A DNA stretch of 64,000 bases from Saccharum officinarum. Lineage: Eukaryota > Streptophyta > Magnoliopsida > Poales > Poaceae. The stretch lies in assembly GCA_020631735.1 (NCBI GenBank), contig CM036215.1:11558346-11622345 (forward strand), written 5' to 3'. Positions 34,871-45,510 of this stretch are shown here, piece after piece (within the stretch, counting starts at the first letter, position 1; each line of letters opens with the position of its first letter). The notes below the pieces were generated by a model that was not told where the DNA came from, searched no databases, and saw only the letters and a list, made by a program, of their open reading frames with translations. The position numbers were made by a program, and so were the translations under genes.

Positions 34871-37076
34871 ATGCCAGGGGGCCGTCAGAGGAGCCTAAGC
34901 CACTTCTACCAGGGCTCTGGTAGTGGAGGGGGCGCGGATGACGCGCCAGAGCCCACTCCAGCGGGGACGAGATGCCGCAGGATGGCGAGGAGGACGGCGA
35001 GGAGGCCGACGAGGATGACTCCCGTGGTCCAGCCTGAGCCTCAGCAGGAGGACGACGAGGATCAGCCGCAGCAGGAGGAGGAGGACGAGGAGCAGCAGGT
35101 GGTGCAGCAGGACGAGGAGCAGCAGGTGGTGCAGCAGGACGAGGGGGACGACGACGGGGACCTCGGCGGTGGCGGGGCCGAGGGCTCTGCCGGGACGTCG
35201 TCTTCCACTGCTGCGGGGAGTGTCTACTTCCGAGGTCCCACGTCTCTCCCTGACAAACCGAGGCGACGCATTTCGATTGTCCCAGAGGGGCAAGCGTAAG
35301 ACACCTCTACATGTTATCACTATTACTTTGTATCCTTTGTTCAAAATCTAAATATATACTAATATATTTACTCAATCACTTCTGCAGGACCTGGAGGGTT
35401 GTGTCGGAAGAGGATTCACGCCATGTGAATGGCGTCCTAGGGGCCCTGGTCAGGCACTACTTCCCTGGCATTGTAACACATGCCGGGAAGGACGAGCCTG
35501 CCTACACGTGGGCCCACTACGAGTCCGCCCACCACGCCACCGCAGGCAACGTGGCAGCGCACATCCTTCAGGAGTTCTGGGTAAGTCTTCCTCGCACTAC
35601 ATGCCTCAATGCAACATATTCATTGGATCCTACTTGAAATAACTAATGCCTCATATGCAGACGTACTTCAAGCTCGACGAGAGCTACGAGGGCAATGCGG
35701 ACGCCGTGGCTAGGAAAGCTTGCAGGAAGCGCGTTACGGACATGTACCACGAGGCGAGAGTCCAGGCCATCAGAGATTACTATGGGAAGCAATTTGGAGA
35801 GAGCGTCAACAAGAAACAAATCCGAGATCGGAGGCTCTCTCTCACCAAAGAGGAGTTCATGCAGGTAACTGAACAACTTTAAATTAAGTTCCTTTCAACA
35901 TTCGGTGCTATGAACTTGACTGCCTAACGTGTCGATTACTTCATGACGTGTAGGTCATTCCTTGGTGGTGCGAAAAGTCCCCTGAGGCGTGGGGGCAAAT
36001 CGTGGACCGTTGGCTGAGCGAGGAGTGGCGGCAGCAGCACGCGGCTGCCCGGGCTCACCGTTTGGCCATGCCAGGTGTACCTCACCATCAAGGCAACCGC
36101 AACGTCGGCGGCTTCGGCCGAGCTTGGGTACGTCATCATGTTTGTAACTGTTGTCATGCTTTAATGTAACTAGGCAAAGACTACTAACAAACTTCTTTTC
36201 GTTCTCGCAGTCGGCGGCGCACGGTGGCCAGCCATGCTCCTACTTCGCTGCATATACCATGTCACACAAGGGCAAGGCGACGTCCGACGTCTCCTTCAAC
36301 CCGGAGGACCCGCCCGAGGCGTACACAAGTGAGAGCGCCTACAAGAAAGTCACCGAGTACCATGAGGCGGCAAGGACGATGTATGGGTCCGATTATGATC
36401 CAACGACTGACAACATCGATGCGCGCCTCGTCATGTGTCTTGGAAAGGGAAAGCAGCATGGGCGCTACTGGATGGCCAACAGCGTGATCGACACCGCCAC
36501 TACTCCCACTCTCTCCCAGATCCGAGCACAGACCACGAGTGGCTCCGGACTCCCGCCGATACGCGAGCGGCCGGCCTATGGACAGGCCCAGGTCGAGGCA
36601 CTACAGGTTAGTTTTGGTTTACTCGTCGTGCATTACACGAGGATTTCCTTGTCGCTTCACTAACATTACCTTTGCAACAATGTATAGGCTCAGGTGGAAA
36701 CTTCGAACAAGAGGGCCGACGAGCTAGAGGCGATTGTGGCTTCAGAGCGGGCGGCGCGACTGGCAAGTGACCAGAGGATGTCGGACGTGCTGGCGTTTCT
36801 GCAGAGTTCTCTGGGTGTTACTTTGCCACCCAGCTTGATGGGTCCACCTCAGCCTCCTCCCGTCGTTCCTCCCTTCGTTGCTCTCAACACTACTCCGGTG
36901 AGTAATATATATCATACATGCATGTTATTTAGCTATTTAACTTTGTCTCATGCAATCGCTGCTCCTGTGTGTAGCCTCAGTCGGCGGGTTCGAACCACGT
37001 GCCGAACGAGCATGGGGGACCGTCGCCGCCGTCACATGGGTGGCCCGGGTACCAACCTTCACCGCCGCCTCAGTGA
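34871..37076 (+). CDS. CACTA second gene (TNPA-like / Transposase_24 type), 7 exons, open
   Basis: Exons 34,871-35,295, 35,388-35,580, 35,661-35,864, 35,954-36,127, 36,211-36,606, 36,688-36,897 and 36,975-37,076 have GT-AG junctions. They join in phase with no stop, totalling 1704 nt (567 residues). Exon 1 is Gln/Glu/Asp-rich. Exons 2-4 form a globular part (TWRVVSEEDSRHVNG, HYESAHHATAGN, EEFMQVIPWW). Exon 5 holds KGKATSDVSF and GKQHGRYWM, typical of plant En/Spm second proteins. Exon 6 is a coiled coil (RADELEAIVASERAARLASD) and exon 7 a Pro/Ser-rich tail. In En/Spm this protein binds subterminal repeats and helps transposition. Exons 5-7 have homologues in CACTA-2. Expression is unknown. 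Confidence 0.8.
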
Positions 37077-37411
37077 GTAACATCGAAGTTGTTGTCACGT
37101 ATTCCTTCTCTTGGTGATGGACCTGGACTTGTTGTGTTGAACTTCATGTCATGGACTTGGACTTGTTGTGTTGAACTTCATGAATATCAAGTTGTTGTAA
37201 TGGACTTTATTGCCGAATAAGTGATGCTATTATGAGATATATGTGCTATTGTGATATATATGGTGATGGTGGTGACAGAAGCGATGAAATTGTGATATAA
37301 ATGGTGTTATTTGTGTTCATGGTGATATCCATTTGATGTATATATATATGATATGTTATGTTTGCAGCGATAGAAAGCAAAAATTAAAGATTTAACAAAA
37401 TCTGGGTTCCA
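37077..37411. other. 3' untranslated region of the CACTA-1 second gene
   Basis: T/G-rich sequence with GTTGTGTTGAACTTCATG repeated at about 37,130 and 37,169. No gene. Confidence 0.55.
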
Positions 37412-38172
37412 GATTTGCCTAGCGCAGCGCTAGGCAAAGAGCCTTATAGTTTACCCAGCTTTGCCGAGCGCCAAACTGAAGGCGCTAGGCAAAGATTTTT
37501 TTTAAAAAAAATTGTTTCTCTTTGCCGAGCGCCAGGCGGGAGACGCTAGGCAAATTTTTTTTTTAAAAAAATCTGTGTGGTCTTTGCCGAGCGCCAGGCT
37601 AAAAGCGCTAGGCAAAGATTTTTTTTAAAAAAATCAGTTTGATCTTTGCCGAGCGCCAGGCTGGAGGCGCTAGGCAAAGATTTTTTTTTTAAAAAAATTG
37701 TTTTTCTTTGCCGAGCGCCAAGCGGGAGGCGCTAGGCAAAGAATTTTAAAAAAAAAATAAGTGTGCTCTTTGCCGAGCGCCAGGATAGAAGCGCTAGGCA
37801 AAGAATTTTTTTTTAAAAAATTCAGTTTGCTCTTTGCCGAGCGCCAGACTGGAGGCGCTAGGCAAAGATTTTTTTTTAAAAAAAATCAGTTTGCTCTTTG
37901 CCGAGCGTCTTATTGGAGGCGCTCGGCAAAGAAAACGTCACACCGTGACTACCGCCGTGACCGTCGCTTTTCTTTGCCGAGTGCCGCTTAGGCGCTCGGC
38001 AAAGGCTTTGCCGAGCGCCCGATAAAAAACGCTCGGCAAAGAAGGCTTTGCCGAGCATTTCATTGCCGGGAGCCCTTTGCCGAGCGTTGCGCTCGGCAAA
38101 GCCTTGGCCGAGCGCAATTCGGCCTTTGCCGAGCGTCTCAGGCGCTAGGCAAAGCCGCCGTCTGCAGTAGTG
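37412..38172. repeat. CACTA-1 3' subterminal array
   Basis: About ten palindromic units of the form CTTTGCCGAGCGCC-N-GGCGCTAGGCAAAG are spaced by T/A-rich linkers (TTTTTTTTAAAAAAA) at about 60 bases, then closer units to the end at 38,172. This is a typical CACTA subterminal region, and each unit can itself fold. Confidence 0.9.
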
Positions 38173-38917
38173 CGTAGTGTCATCCCGGGCCCGGGCCTGG
38201 ACCCAGACCGCCCGTGTCGTTATCACCCGTTCTGTCGTTCGCCGCCCCGGCCCCGTCCTCCGACGCCGTTGTCTCCTTCGCCACCGCCACCGTCGCCGCC
38301 ACCACCGCCAGCCACACCTCCTCGTGAGTTCATCACTTGATCAGCTCTCCTTTATCTTTGCATTAGAGGCCGCTCTCGTATATATGGTCTTGCTCTTGCG
38401 TATGTACGTCCCGGTAACGTTTGCTAGTAATAACAAACAAGTCGACCAGCTAACGAGCTTGCTAGCTTAATTGGTTTCCGTTTTGCAGCAGCTCCGGCGA
38501 CGACTCCGCCGCCACCGCGAGGCCATAGCCCTCCGAGTTGTGGCCATCATCCGCCGCCGCCCCAGCTGAAGCCGATCCACCCACCACCGACACCGACACC
38601 GTTGTCCCCGCCGCTGCCACCGCCTCCGCCGCCACCGGCGGCCATCACTCCCCGTGAGTCCAGCTCCTGGCCTTTCTTGCGTGCTTTACAGCCTTACAGG
38701 GCGCTCATGCACCTTGCAATTGCGTACGTACAGGCACCGTTTTCTACCATGTTCGATCCAACTGCTAATAACTCTCGTTTGCTTTGCTTCCGTTTTATCT
38801 GCAGCTCCGACTCCGCGACGCCCTATCATTCCGCCCTGTCACTCCCCTCATCGGTGTCCTCCTCGGCCGCCGATCTGCCCGCCCGAAGGTTGCCGAGGCC
38901 AACGTGGTCCTCCTTGA

Positions 38918-39675
38918 TATAAACTGTAGTAACTTTGATGCATGTCACCATCATCGACGTCGTCATCACTCATTGTCCATTTGAGGTTCCAAACAACAGT
39001 CATCTACTACTATACAATGTACCTATCTATTATGGAGCGTGGAAGTCATTAGCCCATTAGGGACCTCTAGTAATAATCTAATCTCAAAAGGTCTTCGAAA
39101 GAAAGCATCACAGGGTTGTTATGTGTATACATGTATTTCAGAATTTGAATTTGAATAAAGTGTTATTCGGATAAAATATATAAAATCTATATTGTACTAT
39201 CACGTGACGCATGGTTTTATAAGAGGCTAATTAGACTCTGTTTGGAAGGGCTATCATCAGCTCTAGGCTCTGCCTCCATGGTAAAGTGACCGAGAAGCCA
39301 AAACAGATACGAGGCCATAGAGTCCGGCCAATCGGACGGTAGCATCCGTCTGGCCGTTTTCCTGCCGGCCGAGGCTCGCGTTCCGTCCTTTATTATTTTT
39401 TTAGTCCGTTCAAGAAGGCGTATTGGGTTGTTGGGCCGGTTGAATCTGCTACTAGACTGGAACGCTGGCTACCGCGTCTTACGGTGCGTACGGAAAAGCA
39501 GAAAACTTGCAGGGTAGCAACGTGATGATGTCATGGTTTGTTACAAATTTAAAAAAAATCTATAGTTTACAAATCAAGCATCCAATTCAAAATCCAATTG
39601 TACCATTATTTTTCTTACACTAAATTCTTCAAAACAAGATCTCACATGAATATATTTGGATAAAATTTTACTTAT
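38918..39675. other. 3' flank of proline-rich gene copy 1; no further gene
   Basis: No coding signal. CTCTGTTTGGAAGGGCTATCA near 39,237 resembles a grass MITE end, but no matching end was found. Confidence 0.45.
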
Positions 39676-39795
39676 GCCCTGTTCGCTTGAACTTATTAGC
39701 CTGATTTATCAGCAATGATATAGTATTTTTCTCTGACAAAAATTAACGAATATTACTTTTCAGCATAGCTTTTCAGCGGAAAAACAACCGGCTTA
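39676..39795. mobile_element. MITE remnant related to the one at 7982
   Basis: GCCCTGTTCGCTTGAACTTA matches the family seen at 7982-8073. The interior TTATTAGCC and TTTTTCTCTGACAAAAA is similar, but the far inverted end is degraded. Confidence 0.5.
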
Positions 39796-40290
39796 GCGTC
39801 CGGGTGGCCGGACCGAAGCCAGCTGCCGATAGCCCAATAGAAATTATTTTTTTTTTGCCGCACGTGTCCACCCGCTCTGTTCCTGCACGCGCGCCAGGCA
39901 CTTTCAGCTCGCGCATGGCCCACTGCATGTTTCTCTAAGAGCGTCCGTACAGCGCGGGAAATTTGCGCGGGACGTCGTTCGGTGGACTGCTTCCGTCCGG
40001 CCGTTCGAACTGGAAGAAAGCCGCCGTCAGCGGGGGCGTGCTACAGTCTGCCCATTCGGATCATAGACTCGGTCCGATGATTCCCACGCCCCGTTTCCCG
40101 CGTGCGTCCCGTCTCCCGCCCACCTCCGACGCCCCGTCTGTGCCGAACCTGTTTCCCGCCCGCCCGCGTCCCGTCTACCGGTCCGACACCCCATCTGCGC
40201 CGATAATTTTTTTCGGTCCGCAAGTTTTTTTCCTTCTTTCTCCAACTAAAGAAAATAAAAAATAAAATAGTAAAAATTGTGAGGGTGTAA
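39796..40290. other. GC-rich then AT-rich interval, nothing recognised
   Basis: Repeated CCCGTC and CCCGTTTCCCGCC phrases between 40,085 and 40,200 form a low-complexity block. No gene. Confidence 0.45.
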
Positions 40291-40340
40291 GGAATTGAAC
40301 CCAAGACACCATGGTCTAAGATATCATTCTTCTACCACTA
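40291..40340 (-). repeat. tRNA-like pol III promoter relic
   Basis: On the minus strand, TAGTGGTAGAAG (A-box-like) is followed 26 bases later by GGGTTCAATTCC (B box). No full cloverleaf was built. It may be the head of an old SINE or a tRNA relic. Confidence 0.4.
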
Positions 40341-40424
40341 CAACATGTTAATGTTTGTGATAAATGTGAAATATTTTCATTATTATATCAAATCAAAAAA
40401 TATATATCACGCACCCCTTCATAA

Positions 40425-40875
40425 GTACTATATGAACACTCAAAAGATAATCATGGATTATTAAAATTATACTATGTGCACATCCAAAATATATCATAGA
40501 ACATCACATGTATACATTAAGAACATCACAAAAAATACAACATAGAACATCAAATGTACACCATGTGAACATCAGAAAAATACATCTAGAACATCACATA
40601 TATACTATGTGAACATCGCATGTATACTACGTGAACATCATAAATACATCATAGAACATCATTGTACACAATGTGAACATCACACGTGTACCACGTGAAC
40701 ATCAAAAAAACATCATAGAACATCACATGTATACCACGAGAACATCAAAAAAATACATCTAGAACATCACATATATACTATGCGAACATCACAAAATATA
40801 ATGCAGAACATCACATGTATACTATGTGAACATCACGAAATACATCATAGAACATCACATGTATATTACGTGAAC
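40425..40875. repeat. AT-rich minisatellite, period about 40-50 bp
   Basis: Units of the form ATAGAACATCACATGTATAC then TATGTGAACATCAC recur at least ten times with drift in length and sequence. Non-coding. Confidence 0.85.
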
Positions 40876-41640
40876 CCTATACTAAAAATGTAGAAAAGAA
40901 AAAAGAAATAAAAAATAGAATATAAAAATTATATAAAAGAAAAACAAAACAATTAATTATAGTAAAAGCAAAAAAAGTAAAATAAATGAAAATACAAATA
41001 ATGAAAATAATAGTGAAAACAAAACAAAAGATATGGAAAGAAAATACAAATACGAAAACAAAAGGAAATAAAAGAAAAAAGAATATAAAAATGAAAAGAA
41101 TAGTAAAAACACATAAAACAAAAAATAAAAATAAAAAATGAAGCACAAAAAGAACAAAAGAAAAAAGAAAAGAAAATGAAAAGAAAAAAGGACAAGAAAA
41201 ATTAAAGAAATATAAAAAATTAAAAAACATTAATCAAAGAAAAACACAAGAAAAGAAACATGAAATAAACAAAGATAAAAAAACAAAAAGATAAAAAAGA
41301 ACATTATTGTATACTAGGTGAACATTATAGCATCTTATGTAATACTGAAAAATTTAAAAGTAAGCATGAACAATAAAATAATTAATTAGAGCAAAATAGA
41401 AAAATAAATAAAAACTATAGAAAACATAAAGGCAAAAGGGAAAAAGGAAAAGAAATAAAAACGAAAAAGAATAAAAGATAAAAACAAAATAAAAAATAAA
41501 ATAAACAAATTAATTAATTCTAGTAAAATAAAAAAGAATGAAAAAGAAAAAGAAATGAAACAAGAAAAGAAAACAAAAATAAATGAAACAGGAAAAGAAA
41601 AATAAAAACTGAAACACCAACACCAGCTATGCAGCCTACA
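40876..41640. repeat. A-rich low-complexity tract
   Basis: Runs of AAAATAAAAAG and GAAAAGAAAA dominate. The minus-strand Phe-rich open frames are produced by composition. Confidence 0.85.
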
Positions 41641-41791
41641 AAACAACCGAAGGTTCGGCTCGAGGACGGCCCACGACAGCCCATCAAATCATCGGACTAG
41701 GCCGTCTCCAACGACCGCAACACAAAATACAAGACACATTTATCCTTTAGGTAACGCTATAGTCAAATGGTTTCATATCTATTTTTAGTCT

Positions 41792-41920
41792 TCTCCAACA
41801 ACAAGACCCAAAAGACGATTATTTCTGCAAATGGATCTTCTGGAGAGAGAATACCCATATTTGGGTTATGGATCTCCTGACATCTAAACTAAGTCTTTTA
41901 AATAGGTACTTTGTTGGAGA
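41792..41920. mobile_element. Possible MITE, 129 bp
   Basis: TCTCCAACAA at 41,792 and its exact complement TTGTTGGAGA at 41,911 bound the segment. The CTCCAAC motif is frequent in grass MITE ends. No target duplication was established. Confidence 0.4.
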
Positions 41921-42499
41921 CTTTAGGTATCCTATTGAAGACCTATTTTAAGTTTGGGTATCCAATGGATACCCTAATCTCCAAGAGACTAGTTAAATTT
42001 AGCTAATGAAAAGTAAAGAAAATGACTCTCCAAATCAATTGAGCTACTCAAAATCTTTACTTGCTACAGCAGACTCTCTAAAACCGGTCCTGTATTTGTA
42101 ATATGCCGGCAAACCCATCGGTCCTGAGCAAACAGTTCTTTCTTTGCTTCGTCATGGCAGCGTACCGCATCTGAGTATCCGTCTCTATCGAATCAACACA
42201 TCGGTTAGCATATTGGGCACCAACAGAAGGCAGTGCTTGACCGCATCCTCGTCTCGCTGCAGCCTGCTGCAGGGTCCACGCCTTCTCCACGATCTCCCTT
42301 GCCGCCTTGCGCTCCGACTCTTTCTCTCCGCTCGCTGGCAACATCAAGCCCCACGAGCTCTTTGTCTACTTGTACACTTGTGGCACCGATGCCGGCCCAC
42401 ACCTTGGTCGTTGGGTGAGGTGCGCGCGGGTGGCCAGGTCCTCGTGCCTGCCTGAATCTCCTAGCTTGGTTCGCCGTCCCCGTCAGCTGGGTAGGCTCT
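41921..42499. other. Unrecognised GC-rich fragment before CACTA-2
   Basis: 42,078-42,455 has overlapping open frames on both strands, the minus one reading GEKESERKAAREIVEKAW. I do not recognise it. It could be a gene scrap at the CACTA-2 insertion site. Confidence 0.3.
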
Positions 42500-43205
42500 C
42501 ACTACTGGATTCAGGAGCTTTGCCGAGTGCCTAATACACTCGGCAAAGGCTATTATGCCCTCGGCAAAATCTTTGCCGAGTGTAGCACTCGGCAAAGAGC
42601 CTCCGGTAAAAAATGCGTCGGCAAAGAATTCTTTGCCGAGTGCCTTTTATCGGACACTCGGCAAAGACTTTGCCGAGTGCAAACACGGCTCTCGGCAAAG
42701 AAAAGTGACTGTGACGGCGCCGGTTCTGTCAGCGCATGCTTTGCCGAGTGTCATGTTAGAGGCACTCGGCAAAGATTTTTTAATTTTTTTATAATTTCTT
42801 TGCCGAGTGCTCTGCCAGGGAGACACTCGGCAAAGATTTTTTAATTTTTTTTCGTAATTTCTTTGCTGAGCGCCCTGTTGGGGAGGCGCTCGGCAAAGAT
42901 TTTTTAATTTTTTTCGTGATTTATTTGCCGAGTGCCCTGTCGGAGAGGCACTCGGCAAAGATTTTTTTTATTTTTATTTTCGTAATTTCTTTACCGAGTG
43001 CCCTATCGGAGAGGCACTCGGCAAAGATTTTTTATTTTTTTTTCATAATTTCTTTGCCGAGTGCCCTATCGGAGAGGCACTCGGCAAAGTTTTTTAATTT
43101 TTTTTGTAATTTCTTTGCCGAGTGCACTGTAGGGTAGGCACTCGGCAAAGATTTTTTTAAAAAAATATTTGCCGAGTGCCTTGGCCCTGGCACTCGGCAA
43201 AGAGG
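42500..43205. repeat. CACTA-2 subterminal array
   Basis: About ten palindromic units TTTGCCGAGTGCC-N-GGCACTCGGCAAAG are separated by T-rich linkers (ATTTTTTAATTTTTTT) at about 65-75 base spacing. The units use GAGTGCC where CACTA-1 mostly uses GAGCGCC, so it belongs to a different subfamily. Confidence 0.9.
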
Positions 43206-43468
43206 CTAATTTTTTTTTGATTCTATATTCACAAACACATCGTATAAGAGATATATATCACATATGTGACATCACAAACACAATATAGCACATATATATC
43301 ACATCCATCTCATGACAAAGGCAATACCACATATATATCACATGTCGATCACACAATATCTCACATACACGACATCACAAACATAATAGGTCCAATATCC
43401 ATCGAAACAAGTCGATAGTCGATCATAGTGCATCACATGTCCATCAAGCGGTGAAAAAGAGATACAAA

Positions 43469-44334
43469 CTAAACGTGCGGATGAAACTGAGTGCCTGGTG
43501 AAGGAAAAGCGTCGTCGTCTGCTTGCGCCTGAGATGGGTTATTTGAACCCGCCGACGAAGGCCGCATAAAGGACAAGAGATTGCATGTGTTAGAGTGGTC
43601 ATCTAATGAAAGCACTAGTCGAAGCAATTTGGTTTCATACTCACAGGACTAGCTACAACTGGCGACGGTGGAGCAAACTGCGGCACAGGTACACCGTTCA
43701 CTTGCCCAAAGTTCTGCAGGAACATCGTAATGTCCGCTAGCTGCTTGGCCTGCCTTTCCTGCTCGGCCCGCTCGGCCTGTCTTTCCCGCTCGGCCTGCTC
43801 GGTCCTCGCCACCAACTCCCGCAGCTCCTGAGCCATCCTCTCGTTCTCGGCCTATAACATTTCAATCGAATGTTTCAGTAATTCAAAGGTAACTAAGTTA
43901 TGTAAAGATCAATGTACGAAGAGTTAAACGGGAGTAACCTGGAGTGCGTCGACCCGCTGCTGTGAAGAGGACGGCCGTTGGCGAATGGCCGGACCTCCGC
44001 TCGGGGTCTGTGCTTGGATCTGGGAGAGGGAGGGAATCTCGCTGGGCTCGAGGATGCCATCGCCAAGCCAGTACCGCCCATGCTTCTTGCCTTGTCCGAT
44101 CCTCATGACCATCGTCCCATCAATGTCACCGGTGCTCGGATCCCAGTCTGGCCCATGGATCGACCTTGCCTCCGACGCGTACGAACTGATGTGGGTGTGG
44201 ACGCTCGGGTTGCTGTAGGACTCGGGCGGGTCATCCGGGGTGAAGGTGACATTGGACGTCGCCTTACCCTTGCAGGCCAGACCATATGCCATGAACGTGG
44301 AGATGGATTGGCCACCGTGTGACGCCGACTACGA
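43469..44334 (-). pseudogene. CACTA-2 second gene, exons 5-7 only
   Basis: The exon 5 equivalent is 44,334-43,941 (acceptor CTTTCTCGTAG; KGKATSNVTF, GKKHGRYWLGDG, PSLSQIQAQT). The exon 6 equivalent is 43,851-43,645 (coiled coil with repeated ERQAERAEQERQAKQ). The exon 7 equivalent ends with TAG at 43,469-43,471. Order, phases and splice sites match CACTA-1 exons 5-7. Everything upstream is replaced by leader-like sequence, so no start codon or N-terminal half remains. It is a deletion derivative, though the remaining exons are not badly decayed. Confidence 0.82.
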
Positions 44335-44399
44335 GAAAGACAACAAGATGATTAGAAGAAACATGCAGAATGGAGCGTCAGAATACTAAAAATTCACGT

Positions 44400-44960
44400 A
44401 CCCATGCAAGGGAGAGTTTGTATCCGGAGAACAACAGGGGGTGATGCCGAAACACCGTCTCAAATCGGAGCGGACCATGGAAACTAACTCATCTACGCAT
44501 CCGTGGGCTGTCCAAAAAACGTGGACAATCCGAAACAGATACGGTCGCAGATATGCAAAGATCTGCATACCTCCAACCGTATCTCTTTCGGACGGGAGAC
44601 GCCTAACTGGGCTACACCGATCTACGACAAACATGCGGAAAAAGAGGTGATTTTATACCTGGGGTGTCGGTGAAGTCAGGCTAGCGGGGCAGTGACGAGT
44701 CGACGTAGTGGTGAGGCGACGCAGTGCAGGCAGACCCGCGACGCTGACGAAGACAATCGGGGACCTCTGGGTCACCTCCGACAGGTCCTGCTCTGCAAAA
44801 GAAGAAACACGAGACTATAAGCGCAAAATTTCGGCAGCACCTCCCCTGCACGGGGAGGTTTCCAAAACCTGCAACAAACAACAGCACGATGGCCGACAAT
44901 CACAACGGCACGAAGGCCGATAAGCACAGCGGCACGAAGGCCGAGATCAGCCTAGCCCAA
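44400..44960 (-). other. CACTA-2 leader-like region joined to exon 5
   Basis: On the minus strand this matches the CACTA-1 leader (32,570-33,070): the GGGGAGGTGCTGCCGAAATT motif, GTCTCCCGTCCGAAA and GGTTAGTTTCCATGG-type blocks are shared. The junction to exon 5 marks the internal deletion. Confidence 0.65.
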
Positions 44961-45114
44961 TTTTCAGGTCTCAAATTAAGTGCCCATATATACACGATGT
45001 CTGTATCTTCTCTATCATTGTGTCACATATCAGATAGTTTCTGAATTGTATTCATAGTCTCGCCAATAATGAATTATTCTCTGATACCTGTCTTTCATAC
45101 TTATTTCCCTGCAG

Positions 45115-45510
45115 AATGCTGACCAAAATGATTCCCTCAACATGGCTAGAATTGAGCAACAGAAAGCTGATGAACGGGTGCTACAGCTACTTGAGAAACA
45201 TAATGTACGCACATCCTTTTTCATGTTGATACCATTGAGTTTTCTTTTAGTTTACATGCACCCGAACTTAATTTGGGTTCCAAAACTCAAACAGGAAGAG
45301 GAGGTCATTCTGAACAAAATCCTGCAGCTAGATAGGCAGGTGGATGAAAAGCAAAAGCTGGAGATAGATATTGAACAACTTAAAGGCAAATTGGTGGTGG
45401 TGAAACACATCGAAGGAGAGGGTGTTGATGTGAAGAAACATTCTGAGGAGCTGACAGAACAACTGATTGAAAGAATTGAGGAGATGGAAGATCTGGAAGC
45501 TCCTTTGGCA
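45115..45510 (+). pseudogene. Factor of DNA methylation (IDN2/FDM-like) gene fragment inside CACTA-2
   Basis: Exon A, 45,115-45,204, follows CCCTGCAG and ends before GTACGC, reading NDSLNMARIEQQKADERVL. Exon B starts at 45,295 after AAACAG, reading EEEVILNKILQLDRQVDEKQ, LEIDIEQLKGKL and IERIEEMEDLEA. The NMA-EQQKADE, LNKILQL-Q-D-KQKLE-EI-LKGKL and EEMEDLE patterns are, from memory, those of the coiled coil between XS and XH domains in plant SGS3-like FDM/IDN2 proteins, which act in RNA-directed DNA methylation. Homology fades after 45,500. XS and XH domains are absent, so no protein of this family can be made. The fragment is opposite to the CACTA-2 genes. Confidence 0.68.

Larger units (their letters stand above)
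29487..38172 (+). mobile_element. CACTA-1, full-length En/Spm-type transposon, TSD CGT
   Basis: The ends are CACTACGGCAGACAGTG and, inverted, CACTACTGCAGACGGCG. CGT flanks both sides (29,484-29,486 and 38,173-38,175). Both ends carry arrays of short palindromic units built on CTTTGCCGAGCGCC and GGCGCTAGGCAAAG. In order, the 8686-bp element holds: 5' array, a 1.16-kb palindrome, short hairpins, a GC-rich tract, a (GTA)n tract, a broken tnp2-type transposase gene, a seven-exon second gene, and the 3' array. It lacks a working transposase but could be mobilised in trans. Confidence 0.95.
29394..38917 (+). pseudogene. Secreted proline-rich protein gene, copy 1, split by CACTA-1
   Basis: Exon 1 is 29,394-29,486 plus 38,176-38,323; exons 2 and 3 are 38,489-38,653 and 38,805-38,917. 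All junctions are GT-AG and in phase once the CACTA is ignored, giving 172 residues. The N-terminus is a signal peptide (Arg-rich start, then LAVAFWLAATS). The rest is Pro-rich (LSPSPPPPSPPPPP, PTPTPLSPPLPPPPPPP) with Cys residues towards the C-terminus (PPCHSPHRCPP, ICPPEGC), suggesting a cell-wall or extracellular protein of extensin-like composition. The 8.7-kb CACTA inserted immediately after codon 31, at the end of the signal peptide. The family was not identified further. Copy 2 is at 49,233. Confidence 0.75.

Noticed and set aside
37412..38172. CRISPR-like array of regular repeats
   Set aside because: Units are palindromic CACTA subterminal repeats in plant DNA, spacers are T/A runs, and there are no cas genes.
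40877..41646. Phe-rich minus-strand frames up to 117 codons
   Set aside because: They are the complement of an A-rich low-complexity tract.
42078..42455. Glycosyltransferase-like or other enzyme gene
   Set aside because: The overlapping frames are short and matched nothing I could name. Left as unrecognised.
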